From assembly GCA_020638695.1 (NCBI GenBank), contig JACKIB010000014.1:62001-126000 (forward strand): 64,000 nt of DNA, given 5' to 3'. The position numbers and the translations under genes were made by a program. Within the stretch, counting starts at the first letter, position 1, and every line of letters begins with the position of its first letter. Shown in pieces: positions 19,114 to 27,919 of the stretch. The notes under the pieces are model-generated. The model was not told the origin of the DNA. It searched no databases and saw only the letters and a program-made list of their open reading frames with translations. Source of the stretch: Planctomycetota bacterium (GTDB lineage Bacteria > Planctomycetota > UBA1135 > UBA2386).

Positions 19114-19557
19114 ATGATCCACGAGGGCGCGCGCGATCTGCCGGCGGACCTGCTGCACCACCCCGAGCAGCGGTTGTGGGTTCGTATGGACCCGGACAGT
19201 GGCAGGGCGCGCATCGGACTCGATGCGGTCGGGCTCGCCGCACTGGGCGATGTGGTGTTCGTCGCGCTGGACCCATCCGAGACCGAACTTCGACCCGGAT
19301 CACCGTTCGGCACGCTGGAAGCGGCGAAGATGACCAGCACCCTGCTGGCGCCGATCGGCGGACGGGTGGTTGCGTGCAACGATGCGGTGGTCGCCGATCC
19401 CAGTCTGCTCGGCAACGCACCCTACACCGACGGGTGGCTGCTGGAACTGGAGCCCGCGACTTGGGCGCAGGACTCCTCGGCGCTGCTCGGTGGAAGCGAC
19501 GCCGAGGCCTGGGCACGGGCCGAGTGGGCGCGTCTGGACGAGGAGGAGACCGGGTGA
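19114..19557 (+). CDS. Glycine-cleavage H-like lipoyl carrier protein (LbpA-type candidate)
   Basis: 147 residues. The H-protein core is clear: APIGGRVVACNDAVVADP then LLGNAPYTDGWLLELEP closely follow the canonical S-P-V-S-G-x-V-V-x-V-N and P-Y-x-x-G-W-L signatures. The lipoyl lysine would be K72 in TLEAAKMTS, with Glu three residues before it as in the usual E-S-V-K; the residues after it are atypical. The C-terminus adds about 35 acidic residues beyond the normal H-protein end. No T- or P-protein gene is near; instead the stop codon overlaps (GTGA) a lipoate-ligase gene and the operon goes on with radical SAM, TusA and DsrE genes. It is therefore better seen as a dedicated lipoate-binding carrier than as part of glycine cleavage. 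Cytoplasmic. Confidence 0.85.
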   Translation: MIHEGARDLPADLLHHPEQRLWVRMDPDSGRARIGLDAVGLAALGDVVFVALDPSETELRPGSPFGTLEAAKMTSTLLAPIGGRVVACNDAVVADPSLLGNAPYTDGWLLELEPATWAQDSSALLGGSDAEAWARAEWARLDEEETG

Positions 19558-20648
19558 GCGACTGGCGCTTGCTGAGCGACGCCAAGGCCGCGGCGGCCGA
19601 GGGTCTCGCCACCGACGAGGTGCTGGCGGAGCGGGCCGGGACCGGCGATTCCCCACCCACCTTGCGCCTCTACAGCTACGCATCGCACTGCGTGCTCGTC
19701 GGTCGCTTCCAGGAGGTGGCGCGGGAAGTCGACCTAGCGCGCGCCCAAGCGCTCGGGATCGCAGTCAACCGCAGGCCCACTGGCGGGGGCACGATCCTGA
19801 TGGGCGAGGATCAACTCGGGGTGGCGCTGTGTGTCTCGGGACGTGGGGTCGGCGGTCGTCCCCGGCAACTCATGGACCGCTTTGCCGACGGTGTGCGCTC
19901 GGGCCTCGGGGCCCTCGGCGTCGACGCGCGGTTTCGCGGCAAGAACGACCTCGAAGTGGGCGGCCGCAAGATCGCCGGTCTGGGTGTCTGTCGGACGTCG
20001 ACCGGCGGATTGCTGTTCCACGCCTCGGTGCTGCTCGACCTGGACGTGGGGCTGATGGCCGAGGTGCTGCGTTCCCCGTTCGTCGCGCGCAAGCCGGACG
20101 AGCTGGAAGCGGTCCGCCGTCGCACGGTGACCCTGCGTCAGCTCGCCGGAAGCTCCGTCACCCAGCCCGCCCTGCGCGCCGCACTGGAGCAGGGTTTCGG
20201 CAGCAGTCTCGAGGCCGTGCTGGTTCCCGGGTCGCTCGACACCGCGGAACGGCAAGCGATCGCCGCCCGCGTCGCCCAGCGCTACGCGACCGAGGCATGG
20301 CTGGCGGCGTCGGGTGGCGTCGATCCCCGCCAGCACACGGCGTCGCTCCGCACCCCCGCAGGCTCGCTGCAAGTCCGCGCGACGCTGGTCGGTGGCTCGT
20401 TCCAGGCGGTCGACATCCGCGGCGATTTCTTCGCCGACTCGGCGGCGATCGCCGACCTGGAAGCGCGGCTACGGTGGTCGCTCGCCGCGCCGGACCGGAT
20501 CGACGCCACCGTCGCCGCGTGGGCGCAGCGCTGGCCTGAAGTCGATTTTTCTGCGAAGGACGTCAGCGCCGCGCTGACCCGAGCGGCGCAGGGAGCGCCG
20601 TACGGCTGCTTCGTCACGCCCCGATCTTCGTCTGCCACCCATGCCTGA
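19554..20648 (+). CDS. Lipoate-protein ligase A-like protein, first copy
   Basis: 364 residues. GTG at 19554 overlaps the carrier gene stop by four bases and has AGGAGG-like sequence about 8 bases upstream. The BPL/LplA fold signatures are present: RRPTGGGTI at residues 73-81 (the R-x-x-G-G-G nucleotide/acyl loop) and a GKNDLEVGGRKIAG run at 129-142, where K139 is the expected catalytic lysine. The C-terminal 100 residues may form the accessory domain. LplA-type enzymes activate lipoate or octanoate as the acyl-AMP and attach it to a lysine of the carrier; the neighbouring H-like protein is the obvious acceptor. Whether it uses free acid or transfers from another protein cannot be read from sequence. 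Confidence 0.85.
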   Translation: MSDWRLLSDAKAAAAEGLATDEVLAERAGTGDSPPTLRLYSYASHCVLVGRFQEVAREVDLARAQALGIAVNRRPTGGGTILMGEDQLGVALCVSGRGVGGRPRQLMDRFADGVRSGLGALGVDARFRGKNDLEVGGRKIAGLGVCRTSTGGLLFHASVLLDLDVGLMAEVLRSPFVARKPDELEAVRRRTVTLRQLAGSSVTQPALRAALEQGFGSSLEAVLVPGSLDTAERQAIAARVAQRYATEAWLAASGGVDPRQHTASLRTPAGSLQVRATLVGGSFQAVDIRGDFFADSAAIADLEARLRWSLAAPDRIDATVAAWAQRWPEVDFSAKDVSAALTRAAQGAPYGCFVTPRSSSATHA

Positions 20649-21729
20649 CCCGGTGTTCCGCGTTCGATGTTCGGAGCCGACGTCTCCGACCCCTCGATCC
20701 CCTCACGAGGTGGCCGTGGCCCCCCATCGAGCCGTGGCACCGCCGCGCCCTGCGGAAGGATCGACTGCCGCGGTCGCACCGGCCACGGCGCCGCAGATCG
20801 ATCCGGCGTGCATGGCGTTGCGCCGGCAGCACTTCGCGGATCGGATCGACTTCCACGCCCCCGGGCTGAAACGCTATGCCACCTCGGAGTACCGCGGTCA
20901 CGACTGCGCCGAGTTCGTCGCGATCAGCCTGACTGGCAGCGCGTGTGCGCTGTCGTGTGCGCATTGTGAGACGAGAGTGCTGGAAGGCATGGACGACCTG
21001 CCCGCTTCCGGCATGTCGCTGTTCGACCGTTGCGCGGCGTTGGCGGCGCAGGGGGCCCGCGGCGTCCTGATCTCTGGCGGCAACGACTTGCGGGGAAGGG
21101 TTCCGCTGCGGCCGCATCTCGCCGACCTGCGGCGCGTGCGCGAGGAGCTCGGGATGTTGGTGCGCGTCCATCCCGGTTTGCCGGACGACGAGACGTGCGA
21201 GGCGCTCGGAGCGATCGGAATCGACGGTGCGATGGTCGACGTGATCGGCGACGTGGACACGATCCGCGAGGTCTACCACCTCGATTCCCAGCCGGCTGAT
21301 TTCGAGGCAATGTTGGCCCGGCTCGCCAGACACGGTGTGCCGGCGGTGCCGCACATCGTGCTGGGACTGCACTTCGGCAAGATGCGCGGCGAGTACCACG
21401 CCCTCGAGATGGTCGCGCGACACGCGCGGCGGCTGCTGGTCCTGGTGGTGTTGATGCCCCTGTCCGGCACCGCGATGGCGGGGGTCACACCCCCACCGAT
21501 CGAGCAGATCGCGTCGTTCTTCAGCTTGGCGCGGCTGACGCTTCCCGACACCCCGGTGATGCTCGGCTGCGCGCGTCCGCTTGGTTCGCTCAAGGCGGAG
21601 ATCGACCGCGCGGCGGTCGACGCCGGGCTGAACGGGATCGCCTATCCCGCGGAGGGGATCGTCGGCTACGCACAGGCGCGTGGATTGCAGCCGGTGTTCA
21701 CCAACGCGTGCTGTGGGGTGACGTGGTGA
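20641..21729 (+). CDS. Radical SAM protein, LipS-type lipoyl synthase candidate (A)
   Basis: 362 residues, overlapping the ligase gene by eight bases. The 4Fe-4S/SAM site is C102-x3-C106-x2-C109 (CALSCAHC). A glycine-rich GVLISGGNDLRG follows at about 139-150. The first 50 residues are Pro/Ala-rich and probably disordered; a start at 20812 (M58) is possible but would leave a gap in an otherwise overlapping operon. The C-terminus has a Cys pair (NACCGVTW), which could bind an auxiliary cluster or supply sulfur. Fused neither to SPASM nor B12 domains. Position beside a second LipS-like enzyme, a lipoyl carrier and a ligase fits the two-enzyme LipS1/LipS2 pathway of lipoyl synthesis known from archaea and sulfur-oxidising bacteria; which partner it is remains open. 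Confidence 0.75.
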   Translation: MPDPVFRVRCSEPTSPTPRSPHEVAVAPHRAVAPPRPAEGSTAAVAPATAPQIDPACMALRRQHFADRIDFHAPGLKRYATSEYRGHDCAEFVAISLTGSACALSCAHCETRVLEGMDDLPASGMSLFDRCAALAAQGARGVLISGGNDLRGRVPLRPHLADLRRVREELGMLVRVHPGLPDDETCEALGAIGIDGAMVDVIGDVDTIREVYHLDSQPADFEAMLARLARHGVPAVPHIVLGLHFGKMRGEYHALEMVARHARRLLVLVVLMPLSGTAMAGVTPPPIEQIASFFSLARLTLPDTPVMLGCARPLGSLKAEIDRAAVDAGLNGIAYPAEGIVGYAQARGLQPVFTNACCGVTW

Positions 21730-22814
21730 CCGCACGCGATCAGATCAGTCCCGACTGGGTGCGGATCAGTACCGCAGCGGCGATCGAACTCGGACTCGCG
21801 CCAGGGAAGATCGCCGGCTGCGGGTGCGGTTGCATCAACCTCCTGCAGAACTACCCGCACGGTTGCGCCGCCAACTGCAGCTACTGCGGGTTGGCGCGTG
21901 AGCGACCCGGTGCGGCATCCGACAACAGCTTCATCCGGGTCGCCTGGCCGCTGTTTCGCACCGATCTGGTCGCCGAGCGGATCGCCGAGCGCGAGCGGCG
22001 TGGTGGGGTCGGTCGGGTTTGCATCGCACAGGTCCACGACGGGCGGGCGTTCCGCGACCTGATCGACATGACCGAGCGCGTGCGCCGGGCTGCGCCGCAG
22101 GTGCCGATCTCCGCGCTGGTCAGCGCCGGGTTGCTCGACGACGAGCGCCTGGCGGCGATCCAGAGCGCCGGCGCCGACATCATCGGGATCGGACTCGACG
22201 CCGCATCGCCGGAGGTGTTCGAGAAGACGCGGGGCTCCGGGGTCCGTGGCCCCCACGATTGGCAGCAGCACTGGGCGATCGCTCGCGCCGCGCGGCGGCG
22301 GTTCGGTGCCTTCAAGGTCAACTTCCACGTGGTGGTCGGCCTCGGCGAGACCGATCGCGAGTTGGTGGATCTGCTGTATGCACTGCACGCCGAACAGATC
22401 GCCGCGTACTTGTTCTCGTTCAACCCGGAACCGGGCACCGGAATGGCCGAAGCGCCACGGGCGCCGATCGCGCGCCTGCGGCGGATCCAGCTGGTGAAGC
22501 ACTTGATCGAGCATCGCGAGTTGGCGCGCGCGGCGATCCGCTTCGACGCCGCCGGCTCGATCCTCGCGATCGACGTGCCGCAGGTACAGCTCGACGCGGC
22601 GATCGCCAGCGGCACCCCGTTCATGACCGATGGCTGTCCCGACCGGGCCGGTGCGGTGGCGTGCAACCGACCGTACGGCTCCTACCGGCCGGGCGAGCCG
22701 TTCCGCGACTATCCGTTCCAGCCCAGTTGCAGCGATCTGCAGACGATCCGCGGTGAACTGCAATTGGCCGAGGTACTGTGGCATGGCGAAGGCGTCCGCG
22801 CAGTGGCTGACTGA
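21726..22814 (+). CDS. Radical SAM protein, LipS/biotin-synthase-like (B)
   Basis: 362 residues from the GTG at 21726, which overlaps the previous stop as GTGA; GTGs at 21723 and 21708 are alternatives. The radical SAM triad is C47-x3-C51-x2-C54 (CAANCSYC). Upstream, GCGCGCINLLQNYPHG (31-46) adds three closely spaced cysteines. The C-terminal VACNRPYGSYRPGEPFRDYP resembles the ending shared by biotin-synthase-like and LipS proteins, where the substrate and auxiliary cluster are held. The barrel core contains FHVVVGLGETDRE, typical of this subfamily. It probably acts with protein A to insert two sulfurs into an octanoyl-type chain on the carrier. This is inferred from family and operon, not shown. 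Confidence 0.78.
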   Translation: MTARDQISPDWVRISTAAAIELGLAPGKIAGCGCGCINLLQNYPHGCAANCSYCGLARERPGAASDNSFIRVAWPLFRTDLVAERIAERERRGGVGRVCIAQVHDGRAFRDLIDMTERVRRAAPQVPISALVSAGLLDDERLAAIQSAGADIIGIGLDAASPEVFEKTRGSGVRGPHDWQQHWAIARAARRRFGAFKVNFHVVVGLGETDRELVDLLYALHAEQIAAYLFSFNPEPGTGMAEAPRAPIARLRRIQLVKHLIEHRELARAAIRFDAAGSILAIDVPQVQLDAAIASGTPFMTDGCPDRAGAVACNRPYGSYRPGEPFRDYPFQPSCSDLQTIRGELQLAEVLWHGEGVRAVAD

Positions 22815-23952
22815 CCCGTTGCTGGCTCGGATGCACGGCGCGATCCGCGCCGCCGGGCCGATCCGGTCGATCTCGGTCGACCTGACGACGGTCTGCAACC
22901 TGCGCTGTACCGGGTGCTACTTCTTCGCGGAGGGCATGGACCGCGCCGCGGAGCCTTCCGACCTGGGGGCCTTCGTCGCGAGCGAACGGGCTCGCGGCAC
23001 CAACTTCGTGACTGTGGTCGGCGGGGAGCCGAGTCTGGCTCTCGACCGACTGAAGGTCCTGTATGACGCCTTCAAGCTCAGCGTGGCGACCAACGGCACG
23101 CGGCCGATCCCGTTCGACGGCTTCGAGGATCTGCCGATCGGCGTGGCGGTTTGGGGTGACCACGCCACCGACTCGGCGCTGCGCGCCGCGGGACGGCGGT
23201 CGCTGTTCCGCGAGGCGTTGGAGATCTACCGGGGCGACCCGCGGGCGTTCTTCTACTACACCGTGGCGCCGGGACACGCCCACGAGGTCGACTCAGTGGT
23301 CGACCAGTGCGTCGCCAACGGCAACCGAGTGCTGTTCAACTTCTACAGCGACGTGGCCGGCCGCGGAGGGGAGCTCGATCACCGGCAGGGCTTTGCGGCA
23401 GTGCGGACCGCGATCGAGCGAGTGATTGCGCGGCACCCGAGTCACATCCTGATGACCGCCCGACTCGCCGAGGTCATTTCCACCGGTCAGCTGTTCGGTG
23501 AACGCTGGGGTCATGCGAGCTGCACCAGCATCACCTTCGACCACCCGGCGAACGCGGCGCGGATTCGCAACGGTCGACCGTTCAACGGCCATTTCCGCGC
23601 GTATGCGACGGACCTGACCACCACCCGCCGGTGCTGCACTGGCGTCGACCGCGACTGCGGGACATGCTTCGATACTTGGCAGCACTTCTCCTGGGTTATG
23701 CTGAACCTGCGGCGGCACGCCGGCTCGCTGCGCGACTTCACCGAGTGGTTGGCCAGCAGCTATCTGTTCTACCTGATCAACCGGCTGGTCGACGTCGCCG
23801 AGGGGGTGCGCTTGCTCCCGGAGATCCACCGGCGCACCGCGGAGCTCGCCACGGCGGGACTCGAGCCGCGTGAAGCCTCAGCCAACGGTTCCCCATTCCA
23901 CCCCGAACCCCACTACCACGACCTTGGACTCGTCGACCCCGATCACCCCTGA
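22783..23952 (+). CDS. Third radical SAM protein with extra C-terminal cysteines (C)
   Basis: 389 residues. The ATG at 22783 overlaps gene B by 32 bases. The SAM cluster motif is C38-x3-C42-x2-C45 (CNLRCTGC), followed by a GGEPSLALDRL segment near 76-86, the G-G-E-P pattern of twitch/SPASM-type radical SAM proteins. A late cysteine group, C284, C285, C292 and C295 (CCTGVDRDCGTC), could bind an auxiliary Fe-S cluster. The last 30 residues are His/Pro-rich. It does not look like a LipS1/LipS2 protein and has no obvious counterpart in the lipoate pathways I know. Its substrate is unknown; a role in sulfur mobilisation or modification of the carrier is only suggested by the operon. Confidence 0.75.
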   Translation: MAKASAQWLTDPLLARMHGAIRAAGPIRSISVDLTTVCNLRCTGCYFFAEGMDRAAEPSDLGAFVASERARGTNFVTVVGGEPSLALDRLKVLYDAFKLSVATNGTRPIPFDGFEDLPIGVAVWGDHATDSALRAAGRRSLFREALEIYRGDPRAFFYYTVAPGHAHEVDSVVDQCVANGNRVLFNFYSDVAGRGGELDHRQGFAAVRTAIERVIARHPSHILMTARLAEVISTGQLFGERWGHASCTSITFDHPANAARIRNGRPFNGHFRAYATDLTTTRRCCTGVDRDCGTCFDTWQHFSWVMLNLRRHAGSLRDFTEWLASSYLFYLINRLVDVAEGVRLLPEIHRRTAELATAGLEPREASANGSPFHPEPHYHDLGLVDPDHP

Positions 23953-24175
23953 CGAGAGCATCGATTGCTCCGGACTCGTCTGCCCGCTGCCGATCGTCAA
24001 GACGCAGCGGGCCATCAAGAAGCTCGTCGTCGGGCAAGTACTGGAGATGATCTCCACCGACCCCGGCGCGGTTCCCGACATGCAGGCCTGGGAGAACCAG
24101 ACGCGGCACAAGCTGCTGGTGACCGAGACGCGCGCCGACGGCAAGTTCCGGTTCCTGGTCGAAAAGACCCATTGA
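23870..24175 (+). CDS. TusA-family sulfur carrier protein
   Basis: 101 residues from a GTG at 23870, overlapping gene C by 83 bases; a TTG at 23924 would give a shorter protein and less overlap. The TusA core runs from residue 31 on: IDCSGLVCPLPIVKTQRAI, with the conserved C-P-x-P motif at C38-P-L-P41. C38 is the expected persulfide-carrying residue; C33 is extra. TusA proteins pass sulfane sulfur between partners in thiolation, cofactor synthesis and sulfur oxidation. The first 30 residues are Pro/Thr/Ser-rich and unlikely to be folded. In this operon it may deliver sulfur to the radical SAM steps, or exchange it with the DsrE-like protein. Cytoplasmic. Confidence 0.88.
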   Translation: MKPQPTVPHSTPNPTTTTLDSSTPITPDESIDCSGLVCPLPIVKTQRAIKKLVVGQVLEMISTDPGAVPDMQAWENQTRHKLLVTETRADGKFRFLVEKTH

Positions 24176-25236
24176 CCGCAGCGCCGATACGTCTGATCAA
24201 CCTCGGTGCAGTGCCGGCACTGCACTCACAGGCGTTGTACCACGGGTTGGCCGCGGTGCATTCCGACGCGTCGCCAGACACCGTGGTGTTGGCCGTGTCG
24301 AGCGAGACCTACGTGTGCGTCGGCCTGCACCAGGACGTGCGCGACGTCGATCTGGAGTTCTGCGCGGCGCGCGGCCTCCCGGTGTTCCGTCGCGACACCG
24401 GTGGCGGTGCGGTCTACATCGATCACCGGCAGCTGCTGGTGCAGTGGGTGATGTCGCCGCGGTCCTTGCCGGCGTATGTCGATCGGCGGTTCGCGCTGTT
24501 CGTGAGCACCCTGGTAACGACCTACCGGCAGTTGGGTATTCCCGCCGAACTCCGCCCGATCAACGACGTGCAGGTGCGCGGGCGGAAGATCAGTGGAACG
24601 GGGGCAGCGCGTATTGGCGGTGCCGAGGTGATGGTGGGCAACTTCCTGTGCGATTTCGATCCGGCGTTGATGGCGCAGATCCTGCGGGCCCGTTCCCCGG
24701 AGTTCCGCGCTCAAGTTGCCGCCAGCCTGCGACGCTACATGTCGTCGGCGCGGCGTGAGCTGGGCCGCTCGGTGGCGCCGGAGGAGTTCGCGGCGGCATA
24801 CCCACTGCACTGCGCCCGGCTGCTCGGGCGCGACGTGGTACACGGTCGACTGGCACCGTTCGAGCTCACTGCCGTCGAGCACGCGGCCCATCGATTGAGT
24901 TCGGCCGAGTTCCTCACCCGGCCCTCGCCCGCGCGGCTCCCCGGAGTGAAGATCCATGCCGATGTGCACGTGCTCGAGGCGGTGCACGGGGACGGCCGCG
25001 ATGCGATCCGCGTCACGGCGCGCAACCGCGGCGGCATCCTCGAAGCGGTCATGGTCGACAGTCGGCACGACAGCGCCGGCCTGGAGCAGGCGTTGCGGGG
25101 CGTCCAGTTCGGCGAGCAGCCGGTGCGCAGTGCCGTCGCGCGACATTTTTCCAACCGGCCCTCTACCCTTCCACCCGCGGCCTGGGCCGACGCGATCCTC
25201 GCCCTCCCCGACCCCAACGAACCGTACAAGCGATGA
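24172..25236 (+). CDS. Lipoate-protein ligase A-like protein, second copy
   Basis: 354 residues. The start is taken as TTG at 24172, in a TTGA overlap with the tusA-like stop, because the fold begins at once (APIRLINLGAVPALHSQALY) and this overlap fits the pattern of the operon. Motifs: RRDTGGGAVYIDHRQL at 73-88 (glycine loop) and NDVQVRGRKISGTG at 131-144 with K139 as the likely catalytic lysine. The sequence is clearly different from the ligase at 19554, so this is not a recent duplication. The two could divide the work, one loading the acyl chain and the other moving a finished lipoyl group, or form a heteromeric sLplA/sLplB-like pair. Function is inferred. Confidence 0.83.
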   Translation: MTAAPIRLINLGAVPALHSQALYHGLAAVHSDASPDTVVLAVSSETYVCVGLHQDVRDVDLEFCAARGLPVFRRDTGGGAVYIDHRQLLVQWVMSPRSLPAYVDRRFALFVSTLVTTYRQLGIPAELRPINDVQVRGRKISGTGAARIGGAEVMVGNFLCDFDPALMAQILRARSPEFRAQVAASLRRYMSSARRELGRSVAPEEFAAAYPLHCARLLGRDVVHGRLAPFELTAVEHAAHRLSSAEFLTRPSPARLPGVKIHADVHVLEAVHGDGRDAIRVTARNRGGILEAVMVDSRHDSAGLEQALRGVQFGEQPVRSAVARHFSNRPSTLPPAAWADAILALPDPNEPYKR

Positions 25237-25616
25237 CCCAAGACCCCGAAGGCAAGCGCATCCTGGTGATCCAGACCCACGGCATCGAGACGCCGCGGCG
25301 CACCTACTCGCCCCTCTTCTACGCCATGGCGGCCGCCGCCATGGAGATGGAAGTGATGGTGTGGTTCACCATGGACGGCACCAACCAGCTGAAGAAGGGC
25401 GCGGCCGAGACGGTGCAGCTGGATCCGACCAGCGACGTGACGCTGAAGACGATGCTGGAGCAGACGCTCGACGCCGAGGTCAAGTTGCGCGTCTGCCAGC
25501 AGAGCCTGAGCTTGTTCGACATGACGGTCGACGATCTCATCCCTGGGGTGGAAGTGCTCGGTGCGACCAGCATCATCGACCTGGCGCTCAACTACGACCA
25601 CGTGATGTACTTCTGA
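25233..25616 (+). CDS. DsrE/DsrF-like sulfurtransferase family protein
   Basis: 127 residues, ATG at 25233 overlapping the ligase stop as ATGA. The fold starts with a KRILVIQTHGIETPRRTYSP strand-loop, has an Ala/Met-rich helix, and carries C88 in RVCQQSLSLF followed by DLIPGVEVLGATSIIDLA, the pattern of DsrE/DsrE2-type proteins in which a single cysteine accepts sulfur. No second active cysteine is seen. In sulfur-oxidising bacteria DsrE-type proteins hand persulfide to TusA; here the two are separated by one gene. It ends the overlapping operon, 141 bases before thiC. No hydrophobic helix is long enough for membrane insertion, although the N-terminal third is rich in Met and Ala. Confidence 0.78.
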   Translation: MTQDPEGKRILVIQTHGIETPRRTYSPLFYAMAAAAMEMEVMVWFTMDGTNQLKKGAAETVQLDPTSDVTLKTMLEQTLDAEVKLRVCQQSLSLFDMTVDDLIPGVEVLGATSIIDLALNYDHVMYF

Positions 25617-25633
25617 CGGCGCCCGCCGCCCGC

Positions 25634-25757
25634 CAGAGGAGCCGGGCGTCCGGCCTACCGCATCGCCGTGCGCAAGCCGAGGGTTTGGGTCAGGCGCCGG
25701 GCACGCTATGAACTAGGGCTGATTCTGACCCGGAGCACGCCGGCGTAGGTATCCGAG
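25634..25757 (+). promoter_or_regulatory. Probable TPP (THI-box) riboswitch before thiC
   Basis: The 3' half matches the conserved part of the thiamine-pyrophosphate riboswitch: CTGACCCGG at 25725-25733, a six-base loop, then CCGGCGTAGG at 25740-25749, so the CCGG/CCGG arms form stem P5 next to the invariant GCGUAGG. A TGAAC lies upstream at 25709-25713. The 5' half (the usual GGGGUGC and CUGAGA) is only weakly recognisable and there is an extra stretch before CTGAC. The element ends at the start codon of thiC, so binding would hide the ribosome entry site. ThiC is the most common TPP-controlled gene. Confidence 0.6.
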
Positions 25758-27356
<1,599 letters not shown>

Positions 27357-27541
27357 TCGCTGGGTTCCGGGGGCGCGCGCCGCGGCCCTCCGGGTGAGAG
27401 AGTCTTGCGCAGCGGCTCGTTTCCGGGGGGTCGGAGGCTACATTCCGATGGCGCTTTGGCCGAAGTCCTGACGGCCAGGGCAATCCCCGTGGCCGGCCCC
27501 CGATCGGGCGCCGCGCCTCGACCTGCACGCCGCCGAGAACC

Positions 27542-27871
27542 ATGGGCTACGACCTACGCATTACCCGCGCCACCGACTGGACCTCCAACCAGGGGCTGGA
27601 GATCTCCGCCCGGGAGTGGCTCGCGGTCATCGAGAACGATCCGGACCTGCACGCGGATCCGTCGAACGGACCCCATGCGGCGCAGTTCGGGACCGGGCGA
27701 TGGTTCGACTGGTTCGAGGGCAACGTGATGACCACCGACCCCGATTCGGCCACGGTGCAGAAGATGATCGACCTGGCGCAGCGCCTGTCGGCGGTAGTGC
27801 AGGGCGACGACGGCGAGTTCTATGACTCCGCCAGTCAGTGGGCGCCGCGCAGCGGCACCGCCGGCCCCTGA
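27542..27871 (+). CDS. Hypothetical protein, 109 residues
   Basis: ATG at 27542, preceded by a GC-rich 185-base gap with no clear ribosome site. The protein is soluble and acidic: GYDLRITRATDW at the start, a W-rich middle (FGTGRWFDWFEGNV), then a helix and a GDDGEFYD loop. This layout resembles small proteins often annotated only as hypothetical; I do not recognise a family. Its codon pattern and intact frame support a real gene, but nothing indicates a function. The downstream gene is convergent, 48 bases away. Confidence 0.55.
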   Translation: MGYDLRITRATDWTSNQGLEISAREWLAVIENDPDLHADPSNGPHAAQFGTGRWFDWFEGNVMTTDPDSATVQKMIDLAQRLSAVVQGDDGEFYDSASQWAPRSGTAGP

Positions 27872-27919
27872 TCGACCGGCGCCGCGCTCCCCCGACCGGC
27901 GCGCGCCTGACGAGGCGGC

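Noticed and set aside
19114..25616. Calling the operon an Hdr-like sulfur-oxidation (sHdr) locus
   Set aside because: No HdrA/B/C-like subunit, rhodanese or EtfAB-like gene is present in the window. Only the lipoate and sulfur-carrier part is seen.
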